64,000 nt of DNA from positions 129,001-193,000 of the forward strand of contig JAFLBK010000001.1 of NCBI GenBank assembly GCA_017303335.1, given 5' to 3'. The position numbers and the translations under genes were made by a program. The notes below the pieces were generated by a model. That model searched no databases. It had not been told where the DNA came from and saw only the letters and a list, made by a program, of their open reading frames with translations. Positions 53,888 to 62,675 of the stretch are shown in pieces (the first letter of the stretch is position 1; each line of letters begins with the position of its first letter). The DNA is from Chitinophagales bacterium (lineage in GTDB: Bacteria; Bacteroidota; Bacteroidia; Chitinophagales; Chitinophagaceae).

Positions 53888-55078
53888 TTATTTTATTTTA
53901 TACCCTTTCCATCCATACCAGGCCACCACCACAAAGCAAACCAGCGGTATCGCGTAAGCGGTTGCGGTAGATCGTTCCGAAAGCATGCCCATGGCGTAAG
54001 GCACCAGGGCGCCGCCAACGATCGACATGATGATAAAGGAAGATCCTTTCTTGGTATGATGACCCAGGTCTTTTACACCCAGCGCAAAGATGGTGGGAAA
54101 CATCACGGATTCAAAAAAGAAGATCGCCATCAGGGCGTAAACCGATATCCAGCCACTCAACGTGATCACCAGTATACAAAGCACGATATTGACCAGAGCA
54201 TAGAGGCTGAGCAATTTGTTGGGCGCAATGGTTCGCATCAGCGCCGTACCCGCAAAACGGCCGATGGTGAACAGGAGCATCGCGATCGACAGGAGGTAGG
54301 CGGCCTCCGGTGTATTGATGCCGGCTCCGGCTTCCGTACAATAATTGATGAACAACGCTGCCACACCTACCTGTGCGGCCACGTAAAAAAACTGGGCCAC
54401 CACGGCGTTGATGAAATGCGGATGGGCCGAAAGCGGTTTGGTATCCTGCACCGACTCCGAAACGAGTTCGCTTTCCGCGATCTCGGGCAGCGCTGTTCTG
54501 ACAAATAAACCGGCGATCAGCAAAACCACCATACCGATGGCAATGTATACGAACTGCACAGAGCCGAGATCGCTTTTTTCGTTTGTATCCCCGAAGAAAA
54601 GATTGGCCGCGATGATGGGGCCGATGAAGGAGCCTACACCGTTGAAACATTGGGAAAGGTTGAGGCGGAATTCCGATGTTTCGGGTTTACCCAATACGGT
54701 CACGTACGGATTGGCCGCGGTTTCGAGGCAGGCGAGGCCCGACGCGATGATGAACAAAGCCAGCAGGAAAAAATTGAAGCTCGACTGCTGGGCGGCAGGG
54801 TAAAACAGGAATGCGCCCGCCGCGTAAAGAAGCAGCCCGGCGATGATCCCTTTCTTATAACCATACCGGTTCATAAACAAGGCCGCCGGCAGGGCAACGA
54901 GAAAGTAGGCGCCAAAATAAGCAGCCTGCAGCAGGGTCGATCTTGTTTTGGTGATGTTCAGCGATTCCTGGAAATGTTTGTTCAATACATCGAGAAGCCC
55001 GTAAGCCAGTCCCCACAAAAAGAAAAGACTGGTTACCAGGATCAGTGGAAGCAGGAATTTATTCTTTGTATCGTTCAT
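53888..55078 (-). CDS. fucP: L-fucose:H+ symporter FucP
   Basis: A 396-residue MFS transporter of the FHS family with about twelve helices. FLWGLAYGLLDVLNKHFQ contains the conserved acidic residue of helix 1 used for proton coupling; ACLETAANPYVTVLG carries the conserved Glu of helix 4; then NLSQCFNGVGSFIGP and SIVGGALVPYAMG. These are FucP signatures, distinguishing it from glucose/galactose GluP. It imports the fucose released by the three fucosidases. Confidence 0.92.
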   Translation of the reverse strand: MNDTKNKFLLPLILVTSLFFLWGLAYGLLDVLNKHFQESLNITKTRSTLLQAAYFGAYFLVALPAALFMNRYGYKKGIIAGLLLYAAGAFLFYPAAQQSSFNFFLLALFIIASGLACLETAANPYVTVLGKPETSEFRLNLSQCFNGVGSFIGPIIAANLFFGDTNEKSDLGSVQFVYIAIGMVVLLIAGLFVRTALPEIAESELVSESVQDTKPLSAHPHFINAVVAQFFYVAAQVGVAALFINYCTEAGAGINTPEAAYLLSIAMLLFTIGRFAGTALMRTIAPNKLLSLYALVNIVLCILVITLSGWISVYALMAIFFFESVMFPTIFALGVKDLGHHTKKGSSFIIMSIVGGALVPYAMGMLSERSTATAYAIPLVCFVVVAWYGWKGYKIK

Positions 55079-55087
55079 ACCGGTAAA

Positions 55088-57214
55088 TTAACGAAACAGC
55101 ATACCGGCGCCCAATTCTTTTTTGACGCCGCCTTCCGCTTGCAGGAAAACCTTCAGTTCATTACCGCCGCCGCTGTCGAAATAAAGTACGTTGATTTTGT
55201 GATAGCCTTTCTTCAGGGCCGCTTTCCCCTCTTTTTCTTCGGCGCCGTGATCCCCGTCGTTGTTCACCACTTCCTCGTCGTCGATGAATAGTTTGCTGCC
55301 GTCGTCGGAGCGGGTAAAAAAGGTATAGATACCATCGGCCGGTATGCGCACATAGCCCGTGAATTCAAAAGCGAATTTATCAACCCGTTGTTTTTTCGCT
55401 ACGGATATCTCATCGGCATTTCCTTCCGCCTTCAACCCTTCGCCGATCGAACGCATGCTGATATGGCCGGTAGGTTCATAATATTTATAGCCAATGCCTT
55501 GCTTGGCGCCAACCAGGTTAAGCGCTTTTTTCCAGTCATAGGTCCGCAGTTTCTCTCCCGCTACTGCACTGGGCAAAGAGCCGGCCCGAACAGCGATTGC
55601 ACGAATCATCGATGTCTGATCGATGCTGAAGGGCTGCATATATTTTGCCGATGACGTTGTTGGTTCGGAACCATCTGTCGTATAGTATATGACATCACCA
55701 CCGGCTGCCAGCAGGCTGATCATGGGCCTGGTGGCTCCTTTATCATAGCTTCCCCGGATGACCGGCTTTGCGGCAAATCTTCCGTAGCCGGCGATCTTCA
55801 GTACATAGGCATAGGGCGCTTTGATCTTGTTGGGATTGTATTCCGGCAGCTCGATCACAATGTCGGCACCTTGCTGACGCCAGCCCAGTTTTTCCCCGGT
55901 AGATAAAAAACTGATTACCGTTCCGGCAGGCGGGTTGCAATTCTTCAGCACGATCTTTCCTGCATCGGGATACTTTGGCAGGATCGCGTAGAGGTCATTG
56001 GCCGTGGCGTTGTAGGTATAGAACACTTCTTTCACCGCATAACCCGGATCGGGATCGATGGTTATCTTCAGCAGCATATCGCCGCTGCGGTCTTTGTAAT
56101 TGCGGTTGCCCTCGCTCCACTGGCTATGCTCTTTCCAGCGGGAGGTTCCGTAGATGGCTTCGCCGTTGATCTTCAGCCATTCGCCCATCTGCAGGAGCCG
56201 CTCCTGCATGATCGGGGGGATCTTACCGTGTTCATCCGGACCGATATCCAGCAAAAAATTACCACCCCGGCTTACCTTGTCGATCAGCTGCAGGATCAGC
56301 GACCGGGCGGAATTATAGTCCCAGGCATCTTCTTCCCGGTTGTAGCCATAGCTGTATCCCATGCCCCTGCTCTCTTCCCAGTAATGATCTTCAAAATCCA
56401 GGTCGGGCTGATACTCGGGTGTATATATACCGGCGTGTTTAAAACGAACGCCTTCTCCCCAGCGATCATTCACCACCACTTTATCTTTCACCGGGCTCTC
56501 ATTGTACAACCAGGTTAAAAACTCCTGGCTCTTCCAGGTTTCGGGTGGCGCTTCCCAGTCGCCATCGGTCCAGAACACATCGGGTTGATAGGTATTGATA
56601 AGGGCTTTCATCTGGGGCCATGCATGCTCCCGGGCATATTTTGCCTTATCCTGTTTCCATAATGGGTTGAACCATTCGTACAATGAGAAGTACATGCCGG
56701 CATGCACCGGGGTTTTGCGTACGGCTTTAAAGAGATCGCCCAGCAGGTCACGCCTGGGGCCTATGTCCTTCGAATTCCAGGGAAAGCCCCAGGTAAGGTT
56801 GGCCGAAAGGCTGGGCCACAAACAAAAACCATCGTGGTGTTTGGAAGTAAGCACAATGTATTTGGCGCCCGACTGCTCAAAGAGCTTCGCCCATTCGTCG
56901 GGATTATACAGTTCCGCTTTGAAATCGTTGGCCAGGTCGTAGTACGAGCGATCGCCGAACTTGGCTTTGTGAAAACGCTGGCGGGCTGTATCGGTTGTTT
57001 GCAAACCCTGCTGGTACCATTCCGCGTAATTACCCTTGCTGCTCCAGCCGGGTACCGAATACACGCCCCAGTGAATGAAGATGCCGAACTTGGCATCCTG
57101 GAACCATTGCGGCGTAGGTCGTTTATCGAGCGATTCCCAGTTGGGCTGGTATAGCTGGGAATAAGAAGGAGCCACCCGCGTGAGCAGGATGGCAGCAAGC
57201 AATAGTTTTTTCAT
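55088..57214 (-). CDS. GH29 alpha-L-fucosidase with chitobiase-like and PA14 domains
   Basis: A 708-residue exported multidomain fucosidase. Signal peptide (ending SYSQ), GH29 barrel opening IFIHWGVYSVPGW, with LTSKHHDGFCLWPS and the nucleophile Asp in FWTDGDW; a C-terminal GH29 sandwich; a CHB_HEX_C-like segment (TTDGSEPTTSS); and a PA14 domain at the end (YVRIPADGIYTFFTRSDDGSKLFIDDEEVV). The PA14 domain is a carbohydrate- or surface-binding addition that should help hold polymer substrates. 9 bp before fucP. Confidence 0.93.
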   Translation of the reverse strand: MKKLLLAAILLTRVAPSYSQLYQPNWESLDKRPTPQWFQDAKFGIFIHWGVYSVPGWSSKGNYAEWYQQGLQTTDTARQRFHKAKFGDRSYYDLANDFKAELYNPDEWAKLFEQSGAKYIVLTSKHHDGFCLWPSLSANLTWGFPWNSKDIGPRRDLLGDLFKAVRKTPVHAGMYFSLYEWFNPLWKQDKAKYAREHAWPQMKALINTYQPDVFWTDGDWEAPPETWKSQEFLTWLYNESPVKDKVVVNDRWGEGVRFKHAGIYTPEYQPDLDFEDHYWEESRGMGYSYGYNREEDAWDYNSARSLILQLIDKVSRGGNFLLDIGPDEHGKIPPIMQERLLQMGEWLKINGEAIYGTSRWKEHSQWSEGNRNYKDRSGDMLLKITIDPDPGYAVKEVFYTYNATANDLYAILPKYPDAGKIVLKNCNPPAGTVISFLSTGEKLGWRQQGADIVIELPEYNPNKIKAPYAYVLKIAGYGRFAAKPVIRGSYDKGATRPMISLLAAGGDVIYYTTDGSEPTTSSAKYMQPFSIDQTSMIRAIAVRAGSLPSAVAGEKLRTYDWKKALNLVGAKQGIGYKYYEPTGHISMRSIGEGLKAEGNADEISVAKKQRVDKFAFEFTGYVRIPADGIYTFFTRSDDGSKLFIDDEEVVNNDGDHGAEEKEGKAALKKGYHKINVLYFDSGGGNELKVFLQAEGGVKKELGAGMLFR

Positions 57215-57223
57215 ATCCGGTAT

Positions 57224-58651
57224 TTATTCTTCGATCGCGAATACCCAGGCATGCTGCGCCGGGGGATTGTTTCTTGGTTTTTCGGGAATGATCACCGCAA
57301 TAGCCCCATCTGTTTTATCCAGGGATAAGAGCTTATCATATCCCAGTAACCGAACCTTTGTCGATTTTGTCTTCGGGAAACTGCTGATGCGGATCTTCCC
57401 GGGCATCACCGTTTCGCCTTCATCGGCGAGGTAGATGGCATATACTTTATCCGCCTTTTTCGTGAAGACGAATTTGCCTTCTTTGTAGGGTTTGATAAAG
57501 CTGGTACCATAAATAGCATCGCTGTTCACCTTCATCCAGGCGCCGATCTCTTTGAGCCGGAAGTAGGAAGAATCGTCCCAATCGCCATCCGGGCCGGGCG
57601 CTACATTCAGCAAAAAATTTCCGCCCTTGCTCACGGCATTGCACAACATGTGTATGAGTGTGTTCGCGGATTTATTCCTCGCATCCGGCACATACGACCA
57701 GGAGGTAGACATGGGCATGCAGCTCTCCCAGGGAATGGGATTGGTTTCGCTCGGGATCATGGCTTCGGGTGTGAGGTAGTTCTCGTACTCGCCCGCCACG
57801 GTCCGGTCTACGATGAGCATGCCCGGTTGTTTGCTTCTTGCCATGGCCGCGATCTTCGGCATATCGATATCCTGGTCGTAGGGTATGCTTTTCTGCCAGC
57901 TCACCGAACTGTCGATGCTGCTGAACGGACGAACCCAGCCTCCGTCGAGCCAGAGCAGGTCTACCTTGCCGTAGTTGCTCATCAATTCTTCAAACTGCGT
58001 ATAGGTAAAGTCCTTGAAGCGTTTCCATATCTCCGGGTATTTTTTGGTATCGTAGGTGGGGTTGCGATCCTTGGGTGGAAAATAACTCCACCAGTAATCC
58101 GGCGCATGCCAGTCGGGCTTGGAAAAATAAATACCGGGCATCAGGCCCGCATTACGGAATGCATTGAGTATTTCTTTAGTGACATTGCTTCTCGGATTCT
58201 GAGAAAAAGGCGTTTTCGCATCAGTAATCTTGTAATCGGTGGTTTTGGTATCGAACATGCAAAAACCATCGTGGTGTTTGGCCATGGCCAGCACATAACG
58301 CATACCGGCCTCTTTGGCGGCGGCGGCCCATTTTTCCGGGGCGAAATGAACAGGGTTAAAAGTGGACTGAAGATTTTCGTAAGCCTTCTTGTATTCGTAC
58401 CAGTTGGCCGAGTAAGGTCCTTTTCGCTCGCACCAGCCTTCGTCTTCCGGGCAGAGGCTCCAGCTTTCCACCACTCCCCACTGGCTGTAAGGGCCCCAGG
58501 TGATCATGAGTCCGAATTTCAGTTCGCCCCATTCTTTCAGCTTTTGCTGAACCAGCGGATCGGAAGGCGGTTTGTAATCGAATTTTCCCTGCGGAAAGGA
58601 TGCAATGCTAAGAAGGATTGACGCTATGAACAGGCAGGTCCGTTTTGGCAT
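57224..58651 (-). CDS. GH29 alpha-L-fucosidase (first gene of the operon)
   Basis: A 475-residue exported fucosidase with signal peptide (1-20). Barrel motifs: FGLMITWGPYSQWGVVESW, LAMAKHHDGFCMFDTK, LLWLDGGWVRP with the nucleophile Asp, and NFLLNVAPGPDG. The ITWGPYSQWG opening sets it apart from the other two fucosidases, so the three probably differ in linkage preference. It is the promoter-proximal gene of the fucose operon; the region upstream is filled by dispersed repeats and I see no clear operator or regulator gene. Confidence 0.92.
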   Translation of the reverse strand: MPKRTCLFIASILLSIASFPQGKFDYKPPSDPLVQQKLKEWGELKFGLMITWGPYSQWGVVESWSLCPEDEGWCERKGPYSANWYEYKKAYENLQSTFNPVHFAPEKWAAAAKEAGMRYVLAMAKHHDGFCMFDTKTTDYKITDAKTPFSQNPRSNVTKEILNAFRNAGLMPGIYFSKPDWHAPDYWWSYFPPKDRNPTYDTKKYPEIWKRFKDFTYTQFEELMSNYGKVDLLWLDGGWVRPFSSIDSSVSWQKSIPYDQDIDMPKIAAMARSKQPGMLIVDRTVAGEYENYLTPEAMIPSETNPIPWESCMPMSTSWSYVPDARNKSANTLIHMLCNAVSKGGNFLLNVAPGPDGDWDDSSYFRLKEIGAWMKVNSDAIYGTSFIKPYKEGKFVFTKKADKVYAIYLADEGETVMPGKIRISSFPKTKSTKVRLLGYDKLLSLDKTDGAIAVIIPEKPRNNPPAQHAWVFAIEE

Positions 58652-58739
58652 GTGCGGTCGGTGTTTCCTGCAATATAAGAAAACACAAAGTCAAATGTCA
58701 AAATTCTAAATCCTTCGTGGCTGAATATGCATCCGGTAG

Positions 58740-58760
58740 CCCCTATCCCCTTAAGGGGGA
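58740..58760. repeat. Dispersed palindromic element, copy 3
   Basis: CCCCTATCCCCTTAAGGGGG; its first 19 bases match the reverse complement of 3968-3986 at 18 of 19 positions. Confidence 0.7.
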
Positions 58761-58790
58761 CGGAAAAACGTCAATGTACTAAACCCGAAA

Positions 58791-58942
58791 CCTGTCTGCC
58801 GACAGGCAGGCCCGAAACCCGGTAGCTATCGCGATCAAATCCTTAACCGGGAGATTGCTTCTCCCGCCGTTGGCGGGATCGCAATGACGTTTGTGAAACA
58901 ACCCCAAACTCTAAACCCGCAACCTGTCTGCCGACAGGCAGG
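58791..58942. repeat. Two copies of a 20-bp near-palindrome plus a hairpin
   Basis: CCTGTCTGCCGACAGGCAGG occurs identically at 58791-58810 and 58923-58942 and is self-complementary apart from G-T type wobbles. Between them lies a hairpin CCCGCC/GGCGGG (58863-58877) nested in an ATTGC/GCAAT arm (58854-58885). The whole 58652-58976 gap is a mosaic of dispersed Bacteroidota-type repeats with no gene. Confidence 0.75.
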
Positions 58943-58976
58943 TCCGAAACTTCAAACCCCAAACCCGAAACTGCCT

Positions 58977-58984
58977 TACCTTTG
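58977..58984 (+). promoter_or_regulatory. -7 box of fumC
   Basis: TACCTTTG, perfect TAnnTTTG, 28 nt before the ATG at 59013. Confidence 0.55.
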
Positions 58985-59012
58985 CCCCGAATCAAAAAAT
59001 CAACAACGCTTT

Positions 59013-60410
59013 ATGGAATACAGGATAGAAAAAGACACGATGGGTGAAGTAAAAGTACCCGTGGATGCTTATTATGGCGCACAAACCCAGCGCAGTATCG
59101 ACAATTTCAAGATCGCCCAGGACATCAATAAAATGCCGAAAGAGATCATCCGGGCATTTGCCTACCTGAAACACGCCGCGGCGCTCACCAATTACGACGC
59201 CGGCGTATTACCCAGGAAAAAAGCGGATCTCATCGGCAAGGTTTCCAAAGAGATCCTGGAAGGTAAACTGGATGCCTATTTCCCGCTGGTTGTCTGGCAA
59301 ACCGGCAGCGGTACCCAGAGCAATATGAATGTGAATGAGGTGATCGCTTACCGCGGACATGTTTTGAATGGCGGCAAACTCAGCGATAAGGAAAAATACC
59401 TGCATCCCAACGATGATGTGAACAAGAGCCAGAGCAGCAACGACACCTTCCCTACCGCCATGCACATCGCGGCGTATAAGATACTCATCGAAACCACCCT
59501 TCCCGGCATTAAGAAACTGCGGGATACGCTCGACAAAAAAGCCAAAGCGTTTAAGAAGGTGGTGAAGATCGGCCGTACGCATTTTATGGATGCCACGCCG
59601 CTTACACTCGGACAGGAATTCAGCGGGTATGTTTCGCAGCTCGATCACGGTATGAAAGCGATCAAAAATTCGCTGGCACACCTGAGCGAACTGGCACTGG
59701 GCGGAACCGCGGTGGGCACCGGTATCAATACCCCTCCCAAATACGACGTGAATGTAGCCAAACACATCGCCAAACTGACCGGGCTTCCATTCAAAACAGC
59801 CGAGAACAAATTCGAAGCGCTGGCAGCACACGACGCCATCGTGGAAGCGCATGGCGCATTGAAAACGGTTGCTGTGAGCCTGATGAAGATCGGCAACGAC
59901 ATCCGCATGCTTTCTTCGGGACCACGCAGCGGCATCGGCGAGATCTTCATCCCGGATAACGAACCCGGTTCTTCCATCATGCCGGGGAAAGTAAATCCCA
60001 CCCAGTGCGAAGCGCTGACGATGATCGCGGCCCAGGTGATGGGCAATGATGTGGCCATCAATATCGGTGGAGCAACCGGTCATTTTGAACTGAATGTATT
60101 CAAGCCGGTGATGATCTATAATTTCCTGCACAGCGCACGCCTGATCGGCGACGGATGTGTATCGTTCAATGATAAATGTGCCGTGGGCATTGAGCCGATC
60201 AAAGCCAACATCAAGAAACATGTCGACAACAGCCTGATGCTGGTAACGGCCCTCAATACGAAGATCGGTTATTACAAAGCGGCCGAGATCGCCCAGAAAG
60301 CACACAAAGAGCATACGACACTGAAAGCGATGGCAGTGAAACTGGGATACCTGACCGAAAAAGAATTCGACGAGTGGGTGGTACCCGAGAAAATGGTTGG
60401 AAAGATCTGA
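59013..60410 (+). CDS. fumC: Class II fumarate hydratase
   Basis: A 465-residue tetrameric, iron-free fumarase of the TCA cycle. It starts at [16 protein letters not shown]; an upstream frame start (58884) runs through repeats and was rejected. Conserved fumarase/aspartase regions: [48 protein letters not shown], and the mobile loop [17 protein letters not shown]. Ends with a strong terminator. Very high confidence. Confidence 0.96.
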   Translation: MEYRIEKDTMGEVKVPVDAYYGAQTQRSIDNFKIAQDINKMPKEIIRAFAYLKHAAALTNYDAGVLPRKKADLIGKVSKEILEGKLDAYFPLVVWQTGSGTQSNMNVNEVIAYRGHVLNGGKLSDKEKYLHPNDDVNKSQSSNDTFPTAMHIAAYKILIETTLPGIKKLRDTLDKKAKAFKKVVKIGRTHFMDATPLTLGQEFSGYVSQLDHGMKAIKNSLAHLSELALGGTAVGTGINTPPKYDVNVAKHIAKLTGLPFKTAENKFEALAAHDAIVEAHGALKTVAVSLMKIGNDIRMLSSGPRSGIGEIFIPDNEPGSSIMPGKVNPTQCEALTMIAAQVMGNDVAINIGGATGHFELNVFKPVMIYNFLHSARLIGDGCVSFNDKCAVGIEPIKANIKKHVDNSLMLVTALNTKIGYYKAAEIAQKAHKEHTTLKAMAVKLGYLTEKEFDEWVVPEKMVGKI

Positions 60411-60433
60411 TCACTGTTCCAGGTATAAAAAAG

Positions 60434-60458
60434 AGGCTGTCTTACCGACAGCCTTTTT
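60434..60458 (+). terminator. Terminator after fumC
   Basis: AGGCTGTC (60434-60441) pairs with GACAGCCT (60447-60454) with a TTACC loop and TTTTT. Confidence 0.93.
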
Positions 60459-60474
60459 CATGCATAAACCTCTA

Positions 60475-62166
60475 CTACTGTTTAATGAGTTTTTCGATCT
60501 GCATCTCCACATCGTACATATTATACAGTTTGAACGTGTAGATACCTGCCGGCAGCGATGATACGTCGATACTGAATGTATTGGTATACGCTGTTTTCTC
60601 CATCACGAGCTTGCCGGTGATATTGTAAAGCTGGGCCTTCAGGGGTTTTCGCATGTCTTTTTTCGCCTGCACGTTCAGCGTATGCGCAAAGGGATTCGGG
60701 TAGATGCGTACCAGGTTGTTCACCACGCGGGGATTCGTATGGTCGTTATAGTGAAGGGCCAGCGTGGGGCCCGTATAGGTATATTCCATGATGGCCCCGC
60801 CATTGGCGCTGGCGCCGAGATCGCGGGCTATGTAAAAATGAAGTCCGTCGGGCGCCGCGGTGATCCGGCGGATGCGGTTACCATCTCCCCGGAAATAAGA
60901 AATTGTATCGCCTGTGATGCCGTCTCCATTGGCATTCAGTTTAAGCCGGTAAACCAGGTCGCGTTTCAGCGGGGTGATCAGTAAGGAAGAAGGCCATCCC
61001 GGTATTACATTGTATCCATAGAACTCGAGGCTTGAACAGGCTACCGTGGGCCAAAGGCTGTTGTTCGACTGCGCCATCAGTGCCGCCATCGCCGACGAAG
61101 GGGCGGTGAACACCGTAAAGATCGGTTCTTTATGCGCCGTTGTATTGTTACAAAAGTTTTCCTCATCGGCGCTTGTATTTTGCCCGATGCGGTATCCATC
61201 CACGTTGCCATCGCAATAACCCGATACCTGGTCCCACCCGTAATTACGTCCCGCTTCAATGATATTGATCTCGTCATCGGTGCGGTCCATCTGCTCGGAA
61301 CTGTAGAGGCGATCGGTGCCGTTTACGGTTCCCCACACGAGGCCCTGCGCATTCCGGTGCCCGAGAGAAAAAACATAATCCTGCGGGGTGATTACCGACG
61401 CGTTGAAAAAAGGATTGTCGTTCGGCACCCAGTTATCCTGTCCGCCATCGCCATCCGGTTCGGTATTGAAGCGAAGCACTTTTCCTTCCAGGACATTTAC
61501 GTTCTGTGCATTTTCGGTTCTCGTTGTATTTAAGAATTGACCAGCGCCCATATCGCCTACCGTATAGTACAAGCGGTATTGCGTATGAGCGGCATCAGCG
61601 CCTGGTTCAACCTGGGGACTGATCACCAGCCGGCCGGAATTGTGATCGCTGCTGCCGGGAATCGTATTGATGATGGTAACGGGGTTGATCAGCGCATCAC
61701 CATCATACTCGAACCGAACGATCTTGGTGGTGAAAATGCAACTGGTATTGGTGCCGGGGCAGCTACCCCGGTTATATACATAGGCCGCGTACACCCAGGG
61801 CTTGGCTGCACGAACAGCCGGATCGGCGGAATACAGGTTGGGGTGTATGGCCAATCCCATCAAGCCGCCCTGTGGCTGAACCCCGGTTCCGGAGGTGAAG
61901 TTGATGGAACCATCGGTGGCACGCAGGTCTACAAGTTCTGTCTTCTGGCCGGTGGAAACACTCACCCGTGAAATTTTATATGCTTTGTTTTCGGTGACCC
62001 AGAGCGAATCGTTTGGCCCGTACAAAACCTCCCAGGCTGAGTTAAATCCCGAAGCGACGGTTCGTTTGGTAAACGTTGTTTGTGCAGACACAGGATGAAT
62101 GACAAGAAGCGCAATGCAAAAAATACAATGCACGAAAATGGCCGGTGATGTAAACCTTGTTTTCAT
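60475..62166 (-). CDS. Exported PQQ-type sugar dehydrogenase with T9SS sorting domain
   Basis: A 563-residue protein from the ATG before KTRFTSPAIF; a longer frame to 62232 precedes the signal peptide. The signal is followed by a six-bladed propeller of the soluble glucose dehydrogenase (GSDH) type: VASGFNSAWEVLYGPNDSLWVTEN, GGLMGLAIHP, HNSGRLVISP, FSLGHRNAQGLVWG and EINIIEAGRNYGWDQVSGY, with the typical His and Gly patches. The C-terminus (about 480-563) is a type A T9SS sorting domain (RIYPNPFAHTLNVQ, YNITGKLVMEK, LPAGIYTFKLY). So it is exported and anchored on the surface. Whether PQQ is bound is not shown. Confidence 0.92.
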   Translation of the reverse strand: MKTRFTSPAIFVHCIFCIALLVIHPVSAQTTFTKRTVASGFNSAWEVLYGPNDSLWVTENKAYKISRVSVSTGQKTELVDLRATDGSINFTSGTGVQPQGGLMGLAIHPNLYSADPAVRAAKPWVYAAYVYNRGSCPGTNTSCIFTTKIVRFEYDGDALINPVTIINTIPGSSDHNSGRLVISPQVEPGADAAHTQYRLYYTVGDMGAGQFLNTTRTENAQNVNVLEGKVLRFNTEPDGDGGQDNWVPNDNPFFNASVITPQDYVFSLGHRNAQGLVWGTVNGTDRLYSSEQMDRTDDEINIIEAGRNYGWDQVSGYCDGNVDGYRIGQNTSADEENFCNNTTAHKEPIFTVFTAPSSAMAALMAQSNNSLWPTVACSSLEFYGYNVIPGWPSSLLITPLKRDLVYRLKLNANGDGITGDTISYFRGDGNRIRRITAAPDGLHFYIARDLGASANGGAIMEYTYTGPTLALHYNDHTNPRVVNNLVRIYPNPFAHTLNVQAKKDMRKPLKAQLYNITGKLVMEKTAYTNTFSIDVSSLPAGIYTFKLYNMYDVEMQIEKLIKQ

Positions 62167-62339
62167 AGGAAGGGATTTACTGGTAAACGCCGGGTGGTGA
62201 ACAAATAAAAGACCAGGAACCGGTTGCGGCATCGTTTGCGTGCGGCAACTCCCTCAATACACAACGGATTCTCCGTAACAATTATTTCCGTTCAAACCGT
62301 TGCAAAAAGAATTGAATATAAAAAATCACTATTGCTGAA

Positions 62340-62376
62340 AACACACGTAAAAGCTGCATGAGCCGCGTGTTTTTTT
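62340..62376 (+). terminator. Orphan plus-strand terminator-like hairpin
   Basis: AACACACG (62340-62347) pairs with CGCGTGTT (62364-62371) with one mismatch, enclosing a small GCT/AGC stem, followed by a T-run to 62376. No plus-strand gene lies just upstream; it may end a small RNA or attenuate the downstream gene. Confidence 0.45.
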
Positions 62377-62675
62377 ACGGTGGTATTCAGCATTGGTCAG
62401 CTACCAGCACGTAGTTATGCGGATGTATGTGCTGTTTTTCCACCATATCTTACAAAACGAAGTTTTTTCAAAATAATAAACGATCCGCTTCCGTTGTCCT
62501 GTTAAGAAACTTCTGAGATCGTATCCAGTTTGTTTTCCCAAACTACCGGATACTGTTTCCTGCCCTGCACTAACTCCCGAACCAGTCATTGTTTACCGCA
62601 GCTTCGTCTGCCCGACCGAACCTATGAACATACTGTATATCCATATTCGTATTTCAGCAATCAAACGGAGATCCT
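62377..62675. other. Leader region of the 3'-terminal secreted gene
   Basis: About 300 bp without coding capacity. CGGAGATCCT just before the ATG contains a GGAG at Shine-Dalgarno distance, rare here. No clear promoter seen. Confidence 0.45.

Noticed and set aside
57650..58621. A 323-codon plus-strand frame opposite a fucosidase
   Set aside because: The opposite strand encodes a complete GH29 protein; the antisense frame has no recognisable motifs.
48915..58651. Classical polysaccharide utilisation locus with SusC/SusD
   Set aside because: No TonB-dependent receptor or SusD-like gene is present.
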